Below, one piece after another: positions 29,427-32,734 of a DNA stretch of 32,734 nucleotides. Within the stretch, counting starts at the first letter, position 1. Each line of letters begins with the position of its first letter. Source of the DNA: Ferrovum sp. (GTDB lineage Bacteria > Pseudomonadota > Gammaproteobacteria > Burkholderiales > Ferrovaceae); the NCBI GenBank assembly GCA_010435995.1, contig JAAGNR010000037.1, positions 1-32,734 on the forward strand, read 5' to 3'. A program made the translations under genes and the position numbers. Under the pieces are notes generated by a model that searched no databases, was not told the origin of the DNA, and worked only from the letters and a program-made list of their open reading frames with translations.

Positions 29427-29435
29427 TGGTATGAT
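29427..29435 (+). promoter_or_regulatory. Possible extended -10 promoter for the UDG-family gene
   Basis: TG-G-TATGAT matches the extended -10 form with one mismatch. No good -35 is seen. It would give a leader of about 38 nt. Confidence 0.4.
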
Positions 29436-29479
29436 TAACAACCCATACGCGTTTTGGGTAAAACCTTCGGGAACACTAC

Positions 29480-30220
29480 ATGACATTAAACAATTTTTTG
29501 CATGAACTGCATCAACGACCGTCCCACCCCTTAGTTTTCAACCCTTGGCGCGATCACGACCCCCTCAACGATGCCAGCAGTGAAGCCCCCGCACAGCGCC
29601 GCTCCCACCTCAGTCGCTATCTGGAAGAACGACTGCACCGAGCGCGCTGGCTATTGATTGCCGAAGCTCCTGGCTATCAGGGGGCCAAATTTTCTGGCTG
29701 CGCCATGACCAGTGAACGGCGATTGCTGGAAACTGTAGACTCCACCTTACCCCTCGCCAACCCCAATCGCGGTTCCCGCACCGAATACACCGCGTCAAAC
29801 CCTTATTTTTCTGGAGCCAAATACCGTACCAGCAAAACCCAACTCTCTTCCGGGAAAAATAACCCGCTGGGATCTCTCGAACCCACGGCCACCATGGTGT
29901 GGAATGCCCTGCTAAACCACTGTCACAGCCACGACTTTGTGCTGTGGAATGCCCATGCCTGGCACCCCCATCACCCCCAACTCCCTCTGACCAATCGCAC
30001 CCCCACAGAAACCGAGTTGGAGCTCGGAAAAAGCACCTTGCAATCTCTCATAGCCCTGTTCCCTGACAGTCGGATCATCGCCATCGGACGGAAAAGCCAG
30101 GAGACCCTGGCATCCCTGAACATCTCGGCTTACCCGGTTCGTCACCCGGCCAACGGCGGAGGCGGTCTGTTTCGTCGCCAAATTGAGACCCTGATCAGCA
30201 CAGAACCCGCATCCGCCTGA
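29480..30220 (+). CDS. Uracil-DNA glycosylase superfamily protein
   Basis: A 246-residue protein. The core LLIAEAPGYQGAKFSGCAMTSERRLL (here residues 58-83) matches the GEAPG motif of family 4/5-like uracil-DNA glycosylases, and VRHPANGGGGLFRRQI near the C-terminus matches the second active-site motif (HPxxGG). These enzymes excise uracil or other damaged bases from DNA. There are no obvious Fe-S cysteines of the family 4 type. The N-terminal 50 residues and a central insert (SNPYFSGAKYRTSKTQLSSG) are less typical. The gene stands alone between the chemoreceptor and the toxin-antitoxin cassette. The exact substrate is uncertain. Confidence 0.8.
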   Translation: MTLNNFLHELHQRPSHPLVFNPWRDHDPLNDASSEAPAQRRSHLSRYLEERLHRARWLLIAEAPGYQGAKFSGCAMTSERRLLETVDSTLPLANPNRGSRTEYTASNPYFSGAKYRTSKTQLSSGKNNPLGSLEPTATMVWNALLNHCHSHDFVLWNAHAWHPHHPQLPLTNRTPTETELELGKSTLQSLIALFPDSRIIAIGRKSQETLASLNISAYPVRHPANGGGGLFRRQIETLISTEPASA

Positions 30221-30252
30221 GTCGAGGATGCTCTATGTCTGGCAACTCACAG

Positions 30253-30297
30253 AATAGGTGAGAAACATTGAAACAAAATCAGGAATTCCCACCTATT
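30253..30297. repeat. Left flank repeats of the toxin-antitoxin cassette
   Basis: AATAGGTGAGAA (30253-30264) and the inverted TTCCCACCTATT (30286-30297) form an imperfect hairpin with one mismatch in 12. The second is the exact reverse complement of AATAGGTGGGAA at 31350-31361, and the first extends to a 21-base direct repeat of that copy with only transitions differing. These may be ends of a mobile or decayed element. Confidence 0.6.
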
Positions 30298-30465
30298 CCC
30301 GGAAAAAACTGACATATTCGTTGCCTCTTTTGGAAACCACTCAGGAACATGGTCGCCGTGCGCACAAGGTGAGGCTTTGTCGCAGTTGGAGCGTGGCATC
30401 TCCGATGCATATTACCTTCTTGCTCGACTATTGAAAATAACGCCGCTCGGTCACCTTTTAACGTA
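30298..30465. other. Non-coding part of a 312-bp gap
   Basis: Between the left repeats and the toxin-antitoxin promoter I see no convincing gene, RNA or site. A minus-strand open frame (30279-30479, 66 residues) has no family likeness and no ribosome site worth naming. It could be the remains of a lost gene. Confidence 0.5.
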
Positions 30466-30494
30466 TTGACAACAGCCACACATGCAATTATTCT
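30466..30494 (+). promoter_or_regulatory. Sigma-70 promoter of the toxin-antitoxin operon
   Basis: TTGACA (30466-30471), a 17-base spacer and TATTCT (30489-30494) match 10 of 12 consensus positions. Transcription would start near 30501, just before the antitoxin gene. Confidence 0.65.
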
Positions 30495-30513
30495 TTGTGT
30501 ATCGATTGTGTAT
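30495..30513 (+). promoter_or_regulatory. Possible antitoxin operator (direct repeat)
   Basis: TTGTGTAT occurs twice (30495-30502 and 30506-30513), 11 bases apart, one helical turn, straddling the predicted transcription start. Ribbon-helix-helix antitoxins bind such spaced repeats to repress their own operon. Confidence 0.4.
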
Positions 30514-30532
30514 TCATCAAAAAAGGAATTCC

Positions 30533-30805
30533 ATGCGCGATGCCGCCATCAACCTACGGGCATTGCCCGAGCAACGGGACTTAATTGATCACGCTGCAAC
30601 TCTGCTGGGCAAGAACCGTTCGGACTTCATGCTTGAGGCCGCCTGCGACAAAGCGCAGGCGGTAGTACTTGACCAAGTTTTCTTCAGATTGAACACTGAC
30701 AAGTTTCAGCAGTTCGCTGCAATGCTCGATACCCCGCTCAGTCACAATCCAGGGCTTGAGCTCCTTATGTCCGTGACGGCTCCTTGGGCTGCAGTCAAGG
30801 CATGA
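30533..30805 (+). CDS. DUF1778 antitoxin (TacA-like)
   Basis: A 90-residue antitoxin. The N-terminus (INLRALPEQRDLIDHAATLLGKNRSDFMLEAA) is the ribbon-helix-helix DNA-binding fold of DUF1778. The C-terminal part (FFRLNTDKFQQFAAMLDTPL) is the segment that wraps around and blocks the acetyltransferase toxin. An open frame starts 17 codons earlier (30482), but AGGA at 30524-30527 sits 5 bases before the ATG at 30533. The stop overlaps the toxin ATG (ATGA). It should repress its own operon together with the toxin. Confidence 0.88.
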   Translation: MRDAAINLRALPEQRDLIDHAATLLGKNRSDFMLEAACDKAQAVVLDQVFFRLNTDKFQQFAAMLDTPLSHNPGLELLMSVTAPWAAVKA

Positions 30806-31296
30806 GTTTGCAACTCAACGCACCTCAACCGCTCGCTGCCCCCCATATTCCGGATGAATTTGAATGCGGCGAGGCCATTCTCGATGAATGGCTCAAGCGC
30901 CGCGCAATGGCCAATCAATTGAGCGGGGCCAGCCGCACGTTCGTAGTGGTGGATCAGGACAACCGCATTTACGGCTACTACGCCCTAGCTGCGGGCGCTG
31001 TCTCGCACCAGACGGCAACCAGTTCTGTGCGTCGAAACATGCCTGATCCAGTTCCGGTGATGGTTCTGGCTCGACTCGCGGTTGACCGTCACGCCCAAGG
31101 CATCAGGCTGGGCGCATCCCTACTGCAAGATGCCGTCAACCGAGCTGTAGTGGTTTCTCAGAATGCCGGTGTCCGGGCACTGTTGGTGCATGCGCTTCAC
31201 GACCGCGCCAAGCAGTTCTACGAACATTATGGTTTTCAGCCGTCGCCATTGCATCCAATGACGCTGATGCTGAGATTGAATATCGGCAAAGCATGA
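30802..31296 (+). CDS. GNAT acetyltransferase toxin (TacT/AtaT-like)
   Basis: A 165-residue member of the GNAT fold found with DUF1778 antitoxins. Such toxins acetylate the amino group of charged tRNAs and stop translation. The acetyl-CoA loop is VLARLAVDRHAQGIRLGASLL, and the catalytic tyrosine region is KQFYEHYGFQPSP near residue 140. N-terminal FECGEAILDEWLKRRA is typical of this toxin group. The start at 30802 overlaps the antitoxin stop; a TTG at 30784 in the same frame lies inside the antitoxin gene and is unlikely. The pair is flanked by AATAGGTG repeats, which suggests arrival as a cassette. Substrate tRNA is unknown. Confidence 0.88.
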   Translation: MSLQLNAPQPLAAPHIPDEFECGEAILDEWLKRRAMANQLSGASRTFVVVDQDNRIYGYYALAAGAVSHQTATSSVRRNMPDPVPVMVLARLAVDRHAQGIRLGASLLQDAVNRAVVVSQNAGVRALLVHALHDRAKQFYEHYGFQPSPLHPMTLMLRLNIGKA

Positions 31297-31349
31297 GCAC
31301 ATGCGCTTTTCTTCGATGTTGTTTGCGGATCCGTGTATGGGTGGAAAGA

Positions 31350-31370
31350 AATAGGTGGGAAATGTTGGAG
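31350..31370. repeat. Right flank repeat of the toxin-antitoxin cassette
   Basis: AATAGGTGGGAA (31350-31361) is the exact inverted copy of 30286-30297, and the 21 bases here match 30253-30273 with only transitions. The segment enclosed is about 1.1 kb. Confidence 0.6.
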
Positions 31371-31371
31371 T

Positions 31372-31397
31372 AAAAAACCCCGGACCAAGCCGGGGTT
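31372..31397 (-). terminator. Rho-independent terminator of the TonB-dependent receptor gene
   Basis: AACCCCGG / CCGGGGTT form an 8-bp stem with a 6-nt loop, followed on the minus strand by six T residues. It starts 23 bases after the receptor stop codon. Confidence 0.85.
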
Positions 31398-31420
31398 AAT
31401 TAAGCCAACCACCCTGTACG

Positions 31421-32734
31421 TTAGAACATCACAGAGAAGTCCACCGCATAGGATCGTTCTGGCAAGGCGAAGAGCAGCGGATTGCCATTCTGATCGGTCA
31501 ACCCGGAAGTTGACGCAAAGATGTCATTGCGGTTAAACAGATTGTTGATCTGGAACCCCACTTTGGCTTGCTTCGCCCAAGACCAACCGGTCGCGAATTT
31601 GTAGCTCATATCAAAGTCGGTCATGGCGTAAGAACCAAAGGGAATATTTGTCGCAGCCATGGCACCACTGTTACGCGCCCCCACTTCCTTGGTGATCAAA
31701 GAACCGTACCAGGCCCCCTGTTCATAAATGCCCCCCAACGCCGCCGTGGTCCGCGGGGTATAAGGAAGCACCGAGCCATCACTGGTGGAATAGTTGTTGA
31801 TACCGAGGTTGCCGTACAGGCTGAACCCCTTGGTGAACATCCAGGTGCCCTGCATTTCTCCCCCGTCATAACGCACACCACCGATATTGGTGAAACAGGT
31901 ATTGATACCGCAAGCCACAGGACTGATCTTGTTCGTAAAATCGATGCGGTAGATATCGGCAGACAAATTCAGGGTACGAGTATTCCACACCGTCCCAATC
32001 TGGAAGTTCTGGGTGGACTGGGGTTGCAAGGTACCCGTTTGAGCGTTGGGCTTGGTGAACAAATTCATATTGGGCGCCATAAACCCATTGGCGTACTCCC
32101 CATAGAAGGACCAATTACCGTTGACCTTGTAGTTGGTGGTCAACGCAGGCAGTAGCTTGGCCCAACTTTGCGAGCCATTGTAAGGCTGTCCCGTCCCTTG
32201 CATAACCGCAGTATTGAACGAACGGTCAAAATAGGAATATTTGAGTCCTGGCGTCACCGTCAACTTCTCGTTGGGCTTCCACTCATACTGCACATAGGGC
32301 TGAATGGTGGTCAGGGTATCCTGCATCAAGCGATCGGTATAGGCCAGATTACCCGAAGCCGCATAAATCTGATTCCCCGAGTTATACGCTCCGTTCAAAG
32401 TCCAATCGGTCTCCAACTGCGAACGGTTATTATTCTGATAATCGATCCAGGTACCGTAATCCAACTGGCCCTGGCCCAAGATTTCCGACATTCTCAACAA
32501 GTCCCCCACGGAACGATAGTTCATACTCATGGTCTGTCCTGGGATGTCGCCGGGATAGGCTGTTCCGCCCACCACGGTGCCCGTTGCAGGCAATCCTGCT
32601 CCATTCCCAGTTCCCGGATAAGTGCCATAACCCGGTTGCAACCCATTGTAGCCATTATGATAGTAGGCGTAGGTATAGAGTTTATTATCCACCTGAACAT
32701 CGCCAAAACGGGTTTTAATACCAATGTACTCGAA
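31421..32734 (-). CDS. TonB-dependent outer-membrane receptor, C-terminal part
   Basis: The frame is open to the window edge (begins FEYIGIKTRFGDVQVDNKLY), so at least 437 C-terminal residues are present and the signal peptide, plug and TonB box lie outside. The sequence is a series of amphipathic beta strands with alternating aromatic residues (YEWKPNEKLTVTPGLKYSYF, FQIGTVWNTRTLNLSADIYR). It has the closing motif VGFQINNLFNRNDIF and ends ...YAVDFSVMF, a C-terminal aromatic signal for BAM insertion. Such receptors import siderophores, hemes, cobalamin or sugars using TonB energy. A periplasmic or external loop carries a cysteine pair (ACGINTCF) that may form a disulfide. The ligand cannot be judged. 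A terminator follows the stop. Confidence 0.92.
   Translation of the reverse strand, partial: FEYIGIKTRFGDVQVDNKLYTYAYYHNGYNGLQPGYGTYPGTGNGAGLPATGTVVGGTAYPGDIPGQTMSMNYRSVGDLLRMSEILGQGQLDYGTWIDYQNNNRSQLETDWTLNGAYNSGNQIYAASGNLAYTDRLMQDTLTTIQPYVQYEWKPNEKLTVTPGLKYSYFDRSFNTAVMQGTGQPYNGSQSWAKLLPALTTNYKVNGNWSFYGEYANGFMAPNMNLFTKPNAQTGTLQPQSTQNFQIGTVWNTRTLNLSADIYRIDFTNKISPVACGINTCFTNIGGVRYDGGEMQGTWMFTKGFSLYGNLGINNYSTSDGSVLPYTPRTTAALGGIYEQGAWYGSLITKEVGARNSGAMAATNIPFGSYAMTDFDMSYKFATGWSWAKQAKVGFQINNLFNRNDIFASTSGLTDQNGNPLLFALPERSYAVDFSVMF

Noticed and set aside
30279-30479. 66-codon minus-strand open frame in the gap before the TA operon
   Set aside because: It has no likeness to a known family and no convincing start; it overlaps the TA promoter and the left repeat.
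31340-31400. Integron attC site after the GNAT toxin gene
   Set aside because: DUF1778-GNAT pairs occur in integron cassettes, but the GTTRRRY core and paired R/L boxes are not found here; the hairpin present is the receptor terminator.

Overview
The window looks like a chromosomal stretch of a flagellated, Gram-negative betaproteobacterium. The evidence is the PhaR/PHB-accumulation regulator, the sigma factor-DUF3619-DUF3106-RDD operon, the pyrG-kdsA-eno-ftsB operon, and the head-to-head rluD/bamD pair with pgeF beside rluD. LPS genes (kdsA, lptG), an outer-membrane lipoprotein (bamD) and a TonB-dependent receptor show an outer membrane. A consensus FliA promoter before a chemoreceptor implies motility. 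Genus cannot be fixed from the sequence alone.

Layout. 1-2586: 5'-truncated GAF-PAS-PAS-GGDEF-EAL cyclic-di-GMP protein, a bidirectional terminator, then a small Ala/Pro-repeat lipoprotein. 3.0-5.9 kb: a cupin ribosomal oxygenase divergent from gltX, with yciI overlapping the gltX 3' end. 6.0-12.0 kb: suhB-trmJ-cysE-iscA-mfd on the + strand; iscA directly follows cysE, and the iscR-iscS-iscU genes that usually lie there are absent. 12.0-16.8 kb: class I fumarase (-) divergent from acs-lptG (+). 16.8-18.6 kb: a minus-strand operon of ECF-type sigma factor (apparently with a CTG start), DUF3619, DUF3106 and RDD protein, linked by stop/start overlaps. 18.64-19.06 kb: a 418-bp region without a protein gene, holding what looks like a complete small-RNA gene (consensus promoter, about 130 nt, anti-Shine-Dalgarno stretch, terminator), then phaR. 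19.6-22.2 kb: ZIP transporter, pgeF, rluD (-). 22.2-29.3 kb: bamD (+), then pyrG-kdsA-eno-ftsB (-) and a PAS/heme-c/HAMP/MCP receptor (-) with a sigma-28 promoter. 29.5-31.4 kb: a UDG-superfamily gene, then a DUF1778/GNAT toxin-antitoxin pair flanked by copies of a short repeat. 31.4 kb to the end: the C-terminal part of a TonB-dependent receptor.

Most of the window is housekeeping DNA, packed very tightly: several convergent pairs overlap at their stop codons, and several promoters lie inside neighbouring genes. The parts that deserve attention are the putative sRNA upstream of phaR, the heme-c chemoreceptor with its FliA promoter, the CTG-initiated sigma factor, the orphan iscA, and the repeat-flanked toxin-antitoxin cassette. 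All functional calls come from reading motifs; no database search was possible.
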